Assembly: GCA_013200995.1 (NCBI GenBank)
Contig: CP053688.1
Coordinates: forward strand, 3,534,001-3,598,000
Direction: 5' to 3'
Length of the DNA: 64,000 nt
From: Arthrobacter citreus
GTDB lineage: Bacteria > Bacillota > Bacilli > Bacillales > Bacillaceae_G
The position numbers and the translations under genes are program-made. Shown here piece by piece: positions 22,980 through 33,971 of the stretch. The stretch's first letter is position 1. Every line of letters begins with the position of its first letter. Below the pieces are notes generated by a model. The model saw only the letters and a list, made by a program, of their open reading frames with translations, did no database searches and was not told the origin of the DNA.

Positions 22980-23519
22980 CTATTTTGCGATTAATTCACG
23001 TTCGATTCGAACAAGTTTATTTTTTAAGCTGCCGTCAAAAATACGGTTTCCAACACGCACTTTGTAACCACCGATTAATGATGGGTCAATTTCGTTTTTC
23101 ACACGTATTGAATTTTTACCTAATTTAGAAGCGAATAACGCTCCAATTTTCTCTAGTTCTTCAGAAGACAATGCCGTTACAGAGTAAACTGTTGCATCTG
23201 CAATATTACGAGTTTCATTCGCAATTTTTACATACTCAGTTACTAAATTAGAAATAGTGCTTAAGCGTTGGCGATCAACTAATAAACAAACTAGATTTAA
23301 TACCGTTTCAGAAATTGAAGCAAATGTGTCATTTAAGACAGACTTTTTGCTTTCTTTTGTGATTCCAGGATGTTGTAAAAACTTATTTAATTCTAAGTTT
23401 TCTACGTATTCCTTTTTCACTACTTGTAAATCATGTTCAACAGTTTCTACTAAATTTTGTTCAGTAGCTAATTCAAAAAGAGCGTTTGCGTAGCGTTTTG
23501 CAACTAATTCGTTACTCAT
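22980..23519 (-). CDS. atpH: ATP synthase F1 delta subunit
   Basis: Peripheral-stalk subunit that ties the top of F1 to subunit b. 179 residues, six-helix N-terminal domain (AKRYANALFELA near the start) and a C-terminal region with the family motif SLIGGYKVRVGNRIFDGSLK. Overlaps the end of atpF by four bases. Confidence 0.96.
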   Translation of the reverse strand: MSNELVAKRYANALFELATEQNLVETVEHDLQVVKKEYVENLELNKFLQHPGITKESKKSVLNDTFASISETVLNLVCLLVDRQRLSTISNLVTEYVKIANETRNIADATVYSVTALSSEELEKIGALFASKLGKNSIRVKNEIDPSLIGGYKVRVGNRIFDGSLKNKLVRIERELIAK

Positions 23520-24040
23520 TTAGCTTCGCCTACTTCTTTAAGATATTGATCAAAAATAGCAGATTGGTCTTCAGACTTCACTTCTTTTTCAAGTACTTTA
23601 GAAGCAATTAATACAGATAATGAAGCAACTTGTTGTTGAACTGATTGTACTGCAAGCTCTTTTTCACGAGTAATTTCACGTTTAGCGCTTTCTTTCAAGT
23701 TTTCAGCTTCTGCTTTTGCTGCTGCAACGATTTCTTCACGTTGTACATCAGCTTGCTTTCTAGCTTTCTCAAGAAGCTCGCGAGCTTCTGTACGAGCAGC
23801 AACTAACTCTTGCTTTTGCTCTTCAACTAGTTTCATTGCATCTGCGTTGTTTTTCTCAGCTGAATCTAATTGATTAGCGATGTGATCTTCACGTTGTTTC
23901 ATAATTCCCATTACAGGTCCTAATGCATACTTTTTCAGAAGAGCAAGTAAAATTAGAAATATTACTAATTGAAACACGACATTGCCCCAAGGTACACCAT
24001 GTCCTGCCTCAGCTAATACGAATTGTGATCCGTTTAACAC
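23516..24040 (-). CDS. atpF: ATP synthase Fo b subunit
   Basis: Peripheral stalk subunit: one N-terminal membrane helix (about residues 17-38, VVFQLVIFLILLALLKKYA) and a long charged helix that dimerises. 174 residues. The start codon is GTG at 24040; GGGAG lies nine bases upstream. It is separated from atpE by 174 bases, the largest gap in the operon, which holds a strong hairpin (24160-24191). Confidence 0.94.
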   Translation of the reverse strand: MLNGSQFVLAEAGHGVPWGNVVFQLVIFLILLALLKKYALGPVMGIMKQREDHIANQLDSAEKNNADAMKLVEEQKQELVAARTEARELLEKARKQADVQREEIVAAAKAEAENLKESAKREITREKELAVQSVQQQVASLSVLIASKVLEKEVKSEDQSAIFDQYLKEVGEAK

Positions 24041-24159
24041 AAGCTTTCACTCCCTTCAAGGGTTGTATTTATTTATTTTTTATAACATAGCCCTAATCTC
24101 TTACCGACTTGGACTTAACTTTCAAAAGGAATCCTTCAAAACTGAGTGTCATAAAGGAA

Positions 24160-24191
24160 TGGCGAAGTAAATGTGAACACAAACTTCGCCA
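24160..24191. other. Intra-operon hairpin between atpE and atpF
   Basis: Arms TGGCGAAGT and ACTTCGCCA are perfect, with an inner TGTG/CACA stem. On the minus (coding) strand it is followed by TTCCTTTATG, not a clean T-run; on the plus strand it is followed by seven T. It is likely an RNA-stability or partial-termination element after atpE. Confidence 0.8.
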
Positions 24192-24214
24192 TTTTTTTAA
24201 TAATTTGTATGATC

Positions 24215-24451
<237 letters not shown>

Positions 24452-24511
24452 TCATAAGAAATATATTTTTTATAATAATTTTAATCTAACTACCAAATTC
24501 AAGTGAGCTGC

Positions 24512-25628
<1,117 letters not shown>

Positions 25629-25630
25629 AA

Positions 25631-25855
25631 CTAGTCCCCTGGTGTAAATTGTTTAACTATTTTGAGCGTGCCATAAATGCCAGTAAAAAGACCTAACAAT
25701 AAAAATATGATCATAAATACTGGTACTGGCCATTTAAAAAATGAATCAATCCATCTTCCTAGAAAGATTCCAATGAGAATAGAACCGACAAGTTGAGCTA
25801 AAATTGAAGACATGAGTGTCATTGCTTTAAGAGGATGTTGATTGTTTTTTTTCAT
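25631..25855 (-). CDS. atpZ: AtpZ/AtpI family protein
   Basis: Small two-helix membrane protein (74 residues) encoded ahead of atpI in many Bacillaceae, linked to divalent-cation uptake or complex assembly (family knowledge). The second hairpin ends in the motif GLFTGIYGTLKIVKQ. I use the ATG at 25855, seven bases after GGAGGG; the open frame extends 11 codons upstream without a better ribosome binding site. First gene of the atp operon; the promoter may be 26046-26075. Confidence 0.85.
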   Translation of the reverse strand: MKKNNQHPLKAMTLMSSILAQLVGSILIGIFLGRWIDSFFKWPVPVFMIIFLLLGLFTGIYGTLKIVKQFTPGD

Positions 25856-26045
25856 ACAAAATCCCTCCATGTCAATTTTCATTCTCAAAAAATTGCCAAA
25901 AGTCTTATCATGGTTTATTCTACAACAATTGTGTCCTAAAATCTCTAAACATTGAAAACGTTCACAAATTGTTCACAAAACGTTCAAAAAATTTTAATAA
26001 CATAGTATTTACATGTAATGAAAACCCTTTTAAACATTCATGTTA

Positions 26046-26075
26046 AGCATACAATATGTTACAAAAAAGTGTCAA
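26046..26075 (-). promoter_or_regulatory. Putative sigma-A promoter of the atp operon
   Basis: Minus strand reads TTGACA, 18 bases, TATGCT, giving a leader of roughly 180 bases before atpZ. The -35 box is perfect; the spacer is at the long end. Confidence 0.5.
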
Positions 26076-26116
26076 TTACCTAAATTAAAAAACTATTAAA
26101 AATTACTTACCAATTT

Positions 26117-28321
26117 TTAGTCTTCTACGTAAATCTTCGCGACATTAACGTATGATTCAGTTGCACTTTCATATTGTTTACGTTTATAGAATATTACAAA
26201 CTTATAAATACCATTTTTAGGAAATTCCTTTAAAACTAATTCTTTTTTGATAATCCCCCTCTTACTATTTTTCTGTTCATCAATTACTCCTAATAAACGA
26301 AATGTTTCTGATTCGAAAACGGCGATCTTGTATTCCTCAACTTTACTTGGTAAATACAATTCATATTTGTAACGATTTTTACCTTTAACTCTTCCAAAGT
26401 GAAATCCCATTACTGAAGGAAAATTTGGTTCTCCTTGTAGTAATAAAAACGGCATTCTTAACTTCTCTTCATCGTTTGTGTTAAATGTAATCGCCCCATC
26501 GTAAAAGCCATCCTTTAAAATCTTTGTATTAACTGTAGCGCTTAAAGTTATCTTTTTACTTGTGCGAGCTGGTATTGTAAAAGGCTTTGGTATTACCCAT
26601 TGTATTCCAGTTGCCGGTTGATTATTTATAGTTGTAATTTGTTTTGGCGCATTTGATTTGTTTGAAATTCTTACGACAAAATCTTTCTTTACTAATCCAT
26701 CTGTTTTTTTAGTTACTCCGAAAGATAGTGACATTGGAAATAAAGTCGTTTCTGTCTCTAAAGCTTTTTCTATATCTAATCTTCCAGCTCCTTGTTCGTA
26801 CGCATGATACAACTTTTTATTATTCTTATATAATGGTGTTGCCGTATTAACAAGTACACTTTTTAAATCATCCATACTCCAATCAGGATGCAATTGTTTT
26901 AATAAAGCAGCTGCTCCAGCAACATGTGGACTTGCCATACTCGTTCCTTGAAGTGCTAAATAACCGCCTGGAATTGTACTTTTTATTTGTACACCCGGTG
27001 CTAACAAATCCGGCTTCATTTGCCAAGTACCAGTTACAGGTCCTCTAGAGCTAAAATCTGCTAGAACATCCACCTTTTTTTCACTTCCGCTTTTAGCTTC
27101 TACCTTGCCTTTTTCGATGATTTTTTTAATCATTAAACCATCTTTTCTTGAAATAGTAGCTGAAGGAATCGTAAGCTTTCCTTTGATTTGGCCGATGAAA
27201 TTTCCATCAACATTGTTATAAACAATTACAGCCTTCGCTCCGGCATCTTGAGCATTTTTCACTTTATCAGTAAACGTAAGCTTACCTCTTTCTAATAAGA
27301 CGATCTTATCTTTAACTCTTTTAAGCTCACTTTTTTCTCCATATTTTTTAAATACGAATCGGCCATTTAACCCTTTACCCCATTTAACCGAGCCAATCAT
27401 AGGACTAATAATCGTTTCTTTATTTTTCACATGGATTGACGGGAAAAGTACAGGTGGATAGCTCGCGCCAACTGTTAAAGCTTTTGAAGCTGTAGCGGGT
27501 GAACCAACAGTCCATAATCCTGGTCCAGAGTTACCAGCAGCAGTAATTGCTAATACACCTTTTTCTACAGCTTTATCTAGAGCAATACTCGTAGGCCAAT
27601 CCGGTCCATTTACATCATTTCCTAATGATAAATTTATAATATCTACCTTATCCTTCACTGCTCGCTCAATCGCTGCCATAACAGTCTCAGAAGTACCAAC
27701 ACCACCAGGACCTAGTGCACGATAAGCATAGATTGTCGCTTTTGGTGCGACGCCTTTTCTTTTCCCATTTGCTGCGATTACGCCGGCCACATGTGTACCG
27801 TGAAACGTACTCTTTTCTTCAAGCTTCGTTTCCATCGGATCCTTATCTAAGTCGATTGTGTCATATCCCCCACCGTAGTTCGATCTCAAATCTGGATGTT
27901 TGTAATCAACCCCAGTATCAATGATCCCTACTTTAACACCCTCGCCAGTAATCTTTCTTCCCCTTTTGTCCTTATAAAGCTGAGCTTCATCGGCCCCTAT
28001 AAAAGGGATACTATCTTCTAAATGAGCTCTATAAATTGTTACAAAATGCATATCTTGTACTAGTGGCAACTTAGCTAACTGTGATAGCTCTTCAAGAGAA
28101 CCTGACACAGAAAGACCATAATAAGTTTCAGTATATTGTTGTCTTATTTTTACATTTGGGAAGCGTTCCCCAATATATTTTAATGCTTGTGTGATCATGC
28201 CATCTTTAATTGAAATTAAGGCTACTTGTTTTTGCTCTTCATGTGCATTTACAGCATAATTTTTAAACGGTATCAGCAAAAAAACTAAACAAATCATTAT
28301 TTTAAGAAAGTAATTTTTCAT
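26117..28321 (-). CDS. Secreted subtilisin-like serine protease (S8) with PA domain
   Basis: Extracellular or wall-associated endopeptidase. 734 residues: signal peptide (about 1-26), inhibitor-like propeptide (about 33-100), catalytic S8 domain with Asp135 (GIIDTGVD), His174 (FHGTHVAG), oxyanion Asn264 (AAGNSG) and Ser461 (GTSMASPHVAG), a PA insert (about 310-410), and a C-terminal Fn3-like region (about 530-630) with a further domain of about 100 residues. The arrangement resembles Bacillus Vpr-type minor extracellular proteases. No S-layer homology, LPXTG or other anchor is visible. All catalytic residues are intact. It is a single gene, inserted between upp and atp compared with B. subtilis. 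Confidence 0.92.
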   Translation of the reverse strand: MKNYFLKIMICLVFLLIPFKNYAVNAHEEQKQVALISIKDGMITQALKYIGERFPNVKIRQQYTETYYGLSVSGSLEELSQLAKLPLVQDMHFVTIYRAHLEDSIPFIGADEAQLYKDKRGRKITGEGVKVGIIDTGVDYKHPDLRSNYGGGYDTIDLDKDPMETKLEEKSTFHGTHVAGVIAANGKRKGVAPKATIYAYRALGPGGVGTSETVMAAIERAVKDKVDIINLSLGNDVNGPDWPTSIALDKAVEKGVLAITAAGNSGPGLWTVGSPATASKALTVGASYPPVLFPSIHVKNKETIISPMIGSVKWGKGLNGRFVFKKYGEKSELKRVKDKIVLLERGKLTFTDKVKNAQDAGAKAVIVYNNVDGNFIGQIKGKLTIPSATISRKDGLMIKKIIEKGKVEAKSGSEKKVDVLADFSSRGPVTGTWQMKPDLLAPGVQIKSTIPGGYLALQGTSMASPHVAGAAALLKQLHPDWSMDDLKSVLVNTATPLYKNNKKLYHAYEQGAGRLDIEKALETETTLFPMSLSFGVTKKTDGLVKKDFVVRISNKSNAPKQITTINNQPATGIQWVIPKPFTIPARTSKKITLSATVNTKILKDGFYDGAITFNTNDEEKLRMPFLLLQGEPNFPSVMGFHFGRVKGKNRYKYELYLPSKVEEYKIAVFESETFRLLGVIDEQKNSKRGIIKKELVLKEFPKNGIYKFVIFYKRKQYESATESYVNVAKIYVED

Positions 28322-28435
28322 TCAAGTTTGGTTCTCCTTTATATAGATATTTTTCTTTTTAGCTTTCTCACTAATCGTCCAATCATGTATATAAAGGTAA
28401 TTTTCTCTAGAATCTGTAAATTTTTCAAAACGAAA

Positions 28436-28482
28436 AAAGACTAACTCTAGGTGAAGCAATTAGCTCACCAAAGTTAGTCTTT
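28436..28482 (-). terminator. Terminator after the AmiS/UreI gene
   Basis: Perfect 11-bp arms AAAGACTAACT / AGTTAGTCTTT with an inner GGTG/CACC stem, A- and T-flanked, 17 bases after the stop. Confidence 0.92.
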
Positions 28483-28498
28483 TCTTTATGAATAATCA

Positions 28499-29131
28499 TT
28501 AATTTTTTAATTCAGGTTGGTTAAATAAGTTAAATCTTTTATTTGTCACAAATGATTTAATTTCATGGATGACAAAATACAGTATAGCAGCACTTAAAAC
28601 TACAATCCAAACTTTTGAAATCATTGCATCTTGCCAAATTCCTAAAAGCATAAAAAATGCAGGAAGAGTAATTGTAGTCCATGATTGAATCATTGCAACG
28701 ATTCCTGTATAACGTTCAATTTTCTTTCCTAATACTAATCCAGCAAAGAATAAGTACCATAAATATGCCCACATAACCCATAATAGACCGTTGACAACAT
28801 CATGGATCATAACAAAATTCACAAATGCCCACAGAACAGACATGATTGAAACCCAAAGAGAAAACCATCCTAAACCCGTTCCGTTAAAGTCTTTTAGGTT
28901 TGTAAATCCAACATATAAATAAGTAATACCAAAAAAGAAAATACTCGCAGTATTAAATAATTCCCATTTTCCAGCACCTAAGTGCATTAATAGGTAAAAA
29001 GGAAAAACAACCTGTATTGTACCAACAAATAAATTTAATAAAGCTGCACTTTTGGCATTCGCTTTATTTAATAAAACAAGACTATTTAAAAATAGAGTTG
29101 CGCCAGATAAAAGCAAACCTACAGTTCCCAT
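28499..29131 (-). CDS. AmiS/UreI family channel
   Basis: Proton-gated urea or short-chain amide channel family. 210 residues with six or seven membrane helices; the N-terminus MGTVGLLLSGATLFLNSLVLL and the mid-region GFTNLKDFNGTGLGWFSLWV are family-like. No urease or amidase gene lies nearby, so the substrate (urea, acetamide, formamide) is open. The start is odd: no ribosome binding site lies within 20 bases of the ATG, while AGGAGG is at 29181-29186, about 50 bases upstream, with a hairpin (29140-29175) in between. An in-frame TAA four codons upstream rules out a longer form. Confidence 0.85.
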   Translation of the reverse strand: MGTVGLLLSGATLFLNSLVLLNKANAKSAALLNLFVGTIQVVFPFYLLMHLGAGKWELFNTASIFFFGITYLYVGFTNLKDFNGTGLGWFSLWVSIMSVLWAFVNFVMIHDVVNGLLWVMWAYLWYLFFAGLVLGKKIERYTGIVAMIQSWTTITLPAFFMLLGIWQDAMISKVWIVVLSAAILYFVIHEIKSFVTNKRFNLFNQPELKN

Positions 29132-29139
29132 AGTGAAAT

Positions 29140-29175
29140 GTTAAAAAGAAAATTGTTCAAGATTAACTTTTTAAC
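29140..29175 (-). other. Hairpin between ribosome binding site and start of the AmiS/UreI gene
   Basis: Perfect 9-bp arms GTTAAAAAG (29140-29148) and CTTTTTAAC (29167-29175). If folded in the mRNA it would leave about 13 unpaired bases between AGGAGG and ATG. Confidence 0.55.
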
Positions 29176-29199
29176 TCAACCCTCCTAGATTAAGATTAG

Positions 29200-29237
29200 A
29201 AAAAAAATACAAGCGCTTGATCGAAGTCAAACGCTTG
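29200..29237 (-). terminator. nupC terminator
   Basis: Stem CAAGCGCTTGA / TCAAACGCTTG (one G-U pair), followed on the minus strand by TATTTTTTTT, eight bases after the nupC stop. Confidence 0.92.
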
Positions 29238-29244
29238 AATTAAA

Positions 29245-30429
29245 TTAATTTAAAACGATACCAACGATAATAGCTGTTAAAACACTTACTAATGTTGCAC
29301 CAAATAATAATTTTAAACCGAAACGAGCTACCGCATTACCTTGTTTTTCATGTAATCCTTTAACTGCTCCAGCAATAATACCAATAGATGAGAAGTTAGC
29401 AAATGATACAAGGAATACTGAAACAATTCCTAATGTACGAGCTGAGAAGTGTTTACTTGCTTTCCCTAAATCCATCATCGCTACGAACTCATTTGAGACA
29501 AGCTTAGTCGCCATAATGCTACCTGCATCCACTGCTTCTTTAAATGGTACACCCATAATAAATGCGAATGGAGCAAAAACATATCCTAAAATTCCTTGGA
29601 ATGAGATTCCAAAAATCATATCAAAAATATTATTGATTGCACCGATTAATGCAACAAAACCAATTAACATTGCTGCAACGATAATCGCTACTTTGAATCC
29701 ATCTAAAATATACTCGCCTAGCATTTCGAAGAATGTTTGTTTTTCCTCTTCTTGTACAGTTAAGATATCTTCCTCAGGTGTTACAGTGTAAGGATTGATA
29801 ATTGATGAAATAATAAATCCACCAAATAAGTTTAAGACAATTGCAGTTACTACATATTTTGGTTCAATCATTGTCATATATGCACCTACGATTGACATAG
29901 ATACAGTTGACATTGCCGATGCACAAAGTGTATATAAACGATTCTTTGGTAAAAGACCCAGTTGTTTTTTAACTGAAATGAATACTTCAGATTGTCCTAA
30001 AATTGCAGAAGCTACCGCATTGTATGACTCTAATTTACCCATTCCATTGATTTTGCTTAAAATTAAACCAATATATTTGATTACGAACGGTAAAATCTTT
30101 GTATATTGTAAAATACCAATTAAAGCAGAAATAAATACGATTGGTAATAATACGCCTGTGAAGAAAGGAGCAGCGTTCGCATTGATCATTCCGCCGAATA
30201 CGAAATTCACACCTTCTGCAGCATATTCTAATAACTTTCCAAAGCCGTTTGAAATTCCTTTAATTAAGAATAAGCCTACTTCAGTATTTAATAGTACGAA
30301 AGCTAAAATGATTTGAATAACGACCATGATTACTAATGGACGATATTTAATCTTTTTACGATCACTACTAGCAACGAAAGCCAGACCGAAAACAACTAGT
30401 AGTCCAATAAGAGCTATAATATATTTCAT
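29245..30429 (-). CDS. nupC: Concentrative nucleoside transporter (NupC family)
   Basis: Proton-coupled uptake of pyrimidine (and some purine) nucleosides through the cytoplasmic membrane. 394 residues; CNT-family motifs include [12 protein letters not shown] and [12 protein letters not shown], with an [17 protein letters not shown] segment near residue 310 and [11 protein letters not shown] near the end. The ATG at 30429 follows GGGGGAG by about five bases; the frame extends seven codons upstream without support. Last of the deoC-cdd-nupC group; a CcpA site lies 39 bases upstream. Confidence 0.93.
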   Translation of the reverse strand: MKYIIALIGLLVVFGLAFVASSDRKKIKYRPLVIMVVIQIILAFVLLNTEVGLFLIKGISNGFGKLLEYAAEGVNFVFGGMINANAAPFFTGVLLPIVFISALIGILQYTKILPFVIKYIGLILSKINGMGKLESYNAVASAILGQSEVFISVKKQLGLLPKNRLYTLCASAMSTVSMSIVGAYMTMIEPKYVVTAIVLNLFGGFIISSIINPYTVTPEEDILTVQEEEKQTFFEMLGEYILDGFKVAIIVAAMLIGFVALIGAINNIFDMIFGISFQGILGYVFAPFAFIMGVPFKEAVDAGSIMATKLVSNEFVAMMDLGKASKHFSARTLGIVSVFLVSFANFSSIGIIAGAVKGLHEKQGNAVARFGLKLLFGATLVSVLTAIIVGIVLN

Positions 30430-30467
30430 GTTTCTCCCCCGAAAATCCAATAAATTTTATTTTTTAA

Positions 30468-30481
30468 TATAAGCGCTTTCA
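30468..30481 (-). promoter_or_regulatory. CcpA site (cre) upstream of nupC
   Basis: Minus strand TGAAAGCGCTTATA matches the cre consensus TGWNANCGNTNWCA at all but one defined position. It suggests glucose repression of nucleoside uptake. Confidence 0.65.
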
Positions 30482-30550
30482 AAACGAACACAACTTTTTT
30501 ATATTTGTTGGATGTCAGACATCATTTAGAAGTTAGATGTCAGACAAGGA

Positions 30551-30967
<417 letters not shown>

Positions 30968-31094
30968 TTAACAATTGTTAGGTAATTCATTTATTAAAGT
31001 GTGTGAGTTTTGTCTTCGCTTTACCATATTACCAACGGAAGAGCTAAAGAGCAATAACTCACTCACTTTTTTTTATATTAAAATTATTTAGAAA

Positions 31095-31760
31095 TTAATA
31101 AGCTGTGTTTGCTTCTTCACCTTGAACGATTTTAACACCTGAACTTGTACCGATTCGGTTAGCACCAGCAGCCACTACGTTTTCTACATCTTTTAAGTTA
31201 CGAACACCACCAGAAGCTTTAACACCTACGTTTGCTCCAACAGTTTTACGCATTAATGCAACATCTTCTACTGTTGCTCCACCAGTTGAAAATCCTGTAG
31301 AAGTTTTTACAAAGTCAGCACCAGCTTTTACTGATAATTCACATGCTCTAACTTTTTCTTCGTCAGTTAAAAGACAAGTTTCAATAATTACTTTTACTAA
31401 AGCTTTACCATTAGCTGCTTCTACAACTGAACGAATATCTCTTTCAACTAATACATCATTTTTTTCTTTTAATGCAGAAATATTGATAACCATATCAACT
31501 TCTCCAGCACCATTTTCAATTGCATTTTTAGTTTCGAATGCTTTAACTTCTGGAGTATTTGCTCCTAGAGGGAAACCAATTACTGTACAAACTTTTACAG
31601 AAGAATCTTTTAATAATTCACTTGCATATGAAACCCAAGTAGGATTAATACAGATAGACGCAAAGCTAAATTCTTTCGCTTCTTTAGCTAATGTTGCAAT
31701 CTCTTCTTTTTTTGCATCTGCGCGTAATAATGTGTGATCTACTAAACTTGCGTAATTCAT
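31095..31760 (-). CDS. deoC: Deoxyribose-phosphate aldolase
   Basis: Splits 2-deoxyribose 5-phosphate into glyceraldehyde 3-phosphate and acetaldehyde. 221 residues, TIM barrel; the Schiff-base Lys is in KVIIETCLL (about residue 150) and the second Lys in [14 protein letters not shown] and [17 protein letters not shown] precedes the ATG by nine bases. A promoter with an operator typical of DeoR lies at 31826-31877. Called dra in B. subtilis. Confidence 0.97.
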   Translation of the reverse strand: MNYASLVDHTLLRADAKKEEIATLAKEAKEFSFASICINPTWVSYASELLKDSSVKVCTVIGFPLGANTPEVKAFETKNAIENGAGEVDMVINISALKEKNDVLVERDIRSVVEAANGKALVKVIIETCLLTDEEKVRACELSVKAGADFVKTSTGFSTGGATVEDVALMRKTVGANVGVKASGGVRNLKDVENVVAAGANRIGTSSGVKIVQGEEANTAY

Positions 31761-31825
31761 ATAAATTCGCTCCCTTAATGATTAATTTTTATTTGTTAAA
31801 ATTGATTTACTAAGAATATGTCTTT

Positions 31826-31877
31826 ACTATAACACCGGCGTGAAATTTTGTAAAACACATTTTGAACTTATGTTCAA
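31826..31877 (-). promoter_or_regulatory. deoC promoter with DeoR-type operator
   Basis: Minus strand: TTTACA (31849-31854), 17 bases, TATAGT (31826-31831). Just upstream is the perfect inverted repeat TTGAAC-ATAA-GTTCAA (31862-31877), and a further half-site-like ACAAAATTTCAC overlaps the -35 box and spacer. The arrangement resembles the B. subtilis DeoR operator, a palindrome plus a half-site. Confidence 0.78.
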
Positions 31878-31994
31878 GGATAATTTTTCCTGTAATATTA
31901 AGATATTCGCCGATTTCCAAAGCCATTTTTACCTAATAATTGAAAACTAGTTGATTTTCTCTTCCCCATTTCCAATTTTTACTTTCTTAATGTA

Positions 31995-32022
31995 CAAAAA
32001 AAGAAGCCTTTTTTCAGCTTCC
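31995..32022 (-). terminator. deoR terminator
   Basis: Minus strand GAAGC, 9-base loop, GCTTC, then TTTTTTTG; 27 bases after the deoR stop. Confidence 0.75.
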
Positions 32023-32048
32023 ATTTGTTTTCTACTAATTCTTTCTCG

Positions 32049-32990
32049 TTATCCTTGCTCTAATAATCGCTTTGCAGTAAATTGATCGGTTATCAATACG
32101 TTTGCATATTTTCCCATCAACGCACCGTGAATTGCGTTGATTTTTCTTTCTCCACCCGCAACTAATATCGATTTTTCTTTACTTCTTAGTTCATCTAACG
32201 CTATGCCGATTGTTCGGCTATCAAGCAGTTTAGAATAAATATTTCCTTCTTTATCAAAAAAGCGAGAGCAAATGTCTCCCACAGCAAATGATTGCAAATC
32301 ATTTTCTTCTTTTTCATTTAAGTAGCCAACTCTAAATAATAAAGCATCTTTTTTTACTGTTCCAACTGTAAAAATAGCGACATTAGATCGTTTACCTAAT
32401 TCGATTAAACGGCCAATATGACGATCCCCTTCGACCATTTGCTTTACTTGTGGATTATCAAATATAACTGGCAATGGTAAATATCTTGGAACAGTATTAA
32501 ATGCTTCAGCAAATAAATTCACTGTTTCAGTTGCATATGTATTCGTTTTAGAGTAACTTACTCCACCGTTTAGTTGAATAATCTCCACACCTTTTACCGG
32601 TTTGTTGCTTAGTTTCGTTGCAATATGGTACATAGTAGTCCCCCAAGTTACTCCTACAATATCACCATCATGTACTATATCTACTAATACATCTGCAGCT
32701 TTTTTCGTAATTGATTGCAATACCTCGTTATGGTCATCAATTGGTGCATAACAAACTTCAACAGACTCTAAATTATATTTTCTTTTTAATTCTCTTGCTA
32801 AATCCTGATTACCTTCAAGAGGATCTATAATTTCAATTCGTACATATCCCAATTCTTTTGCTTGTTGGAGCAATCTTGATACGGTTGGACGAGAGATTCC
32901 TAACTTAGTTGCGATCTCTTGTTGACTAAAATCAGAGTCATAATACAATCTTGCTGCATCTATTATTAACCTTTGTTTTTCCAAAGACAT
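32049..32990 (-). CDS. deoR: SorC/DeoR-type deoxyribonucleoside regulator
   Basis: Repressor of the deoxyribonucleoside genes; in B. subtilis the inducer is deoxyribose 5-phosphate. 313 residues: N-terminal helix-turn-helix (about residues 20-50, FSQQEIATKLGISRPTVSRL) and a sugar-phosphate-binding SorC domain (about 55-311; GVTWGTTMYHIA and SILVAGGERKINAIHGAL are typical). It is transcribed ahead of deoC in the same direction but has its own terminator. The operator at 31862-31877 is its expected target. Confidence 0.9.
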   Translation of the reverse strand: MSLEKQRLIIDAARLYYDSDFSQQEIATKLGISRPTVSRLLQQAKELGYVRIEIIDPLEGNQDLARELKRKYNLESVEVCYAPIDDHNEVLQSITKKAADVLVDIVHDGDIVGVTWGTTMYHIATKLSNKPVKGVEIIQLNGGVSYSKTNTYATETVNLFAEAFNTVPRYLPLPVIFDNPQVKQMVEGDRHIGRLIELGKRSNVAIFTVGTVKKDALLFRVGYLNEKEENDLQSFAVGDICSRFFDKEGNIYSKLLDSRTIGIALDELRSKEKSILVAGGERKINAIHGALMGKYANVLITDQFTAKRLLEQG

Positions 32991-33062
32991 TGTTTTAAAT
33001 CCCCTTTAACTTACCGATCCAATTTTCTCGCTCAAATTTTAATTATTATACCCCTTTTAATT

Positions 33063-33096
33063 AAAAAAAGCTCTCCTATGATTAGGAAAGCTTTTT
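33063..33096 (-). terminator. upp terminator
   Basis: Stem AAAGCT(C)TCCTA / TAGGA AAGCTTT between deoR and upp, with A- and T-runs on the sides. Confidence 0.85.
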
Positions 33097-33104
33097 AAAT
33101 GTAA

Positions 33105-33734
33105 TTACTTCGTACCAAATAAACGATCTCCAGCATCGCCAAGGCCCGGTACAATATAACCATGATCGTTTAATTTTTCATCAAGAGCAGCTATGTAAAT
33201 ATCTACATCAGGGTGTGCTTTTTGAAGGATTTCAACACCTTCTGGAGCAGCAATTAAGCACATAAACTTAATATTTTTCGCACCACGTGTTTTTAAAGAA
33301 TTAATTGCTTCAACTGCTGAGCCACCTGTTGCTAGCATTGGATCAATCACAATGAAGTCACGTTCTTCAACATCTGTAGGAAGTTTAACATAATATTCAA
33401 CCGGTTTTAAAGTCTCAGGGTCACGGTATAATCCAACGTGTCCAACTTTCGCTGCAGGAACTAATTGAAGGAAACCATCAACCATTCCTAAACCAGCACG
33501 TAAAATTGGTACAATCCCTAATTTTTTACCAGCAATAACTTTCGATTTTGCAATTGCAACTGGTGTTTCAATTTCCACTTCTTGTAATGGTAAATCGCGT
33601 GTAATTTCAAATGCCATTAAGCCTGCAACTTCATCAACCAGTGCGCGAAATTCCTTTGTTCCAGTATCTTTCTTACGAATTAAAGAAACTTTATGTTGAA
33701 TTAACGGATGATCAAAAACGTATACTTTACTCAC
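33105..33734 (-). CDS. upp: Uracil phosphoribosyltransferase
   Basis: Makes UMP from uracil and PRPP. 209 residues; PRPP-binding loop visible as [12 protein letters not shown] (about residues 128-139), and the uracil-binding C-terminal segment [16 protein letters not shown]. Conserved Bacillus position between glyA and atp, although here a DoxX gene lies upstream and an accessory block downstream. Confidence 0.97.
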   Translation of the reverse strand: MSKVYVFDHPLIQHKVSLIRKKDTGTKEFRALVDEVAGLMAFEITRDLPLQEVEIETPVAIAKSKVIAGKKLGIVPILRAGLGMVDGFLQLVPAAKVGHVGLYRDPETLKPVEYYVKLPTDVEERDFIVIDPMLATGGSAVEAINSLKTRGAKNIKFMCLIAAPEGVEILQKAHPDVDIYIAALDEKLNDHGYIVPGLGDAGDRLFGTK

Positions 33735-33912
33735 TTATATCGCTCCTTGCAAATACTTAGTAATTTCTTATTCTTAAAAAGAATACCGAAAGCGGTTAAA
33801 TAATTCAAGCCACATCTACAATCAAAGTGAATTAATTTATATCTTTTTTTATTGCGACTTAAAATTTTCCTTTTTTTACTAATCTAGTTGCTATTTTTAC
33901 CTATTTTCATGA

Positions 33913-33958
33913 AAAAACTCCCCTTCCTTATGAAAAATCTAGCGGAAGGGAAGTTTTT
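33913..33958. terminator. Bidirectional-type terminator after the DoxX gene
   Basis: Imperfect arms AAAAACTCCCCTTCC and GGAAGGGAAGTTTTT around a 16-base loop, 14 bases after the DoxX stop. Confidence 0.85.
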
Positions 33959-33971
33959 ATTTTTTATAAGA

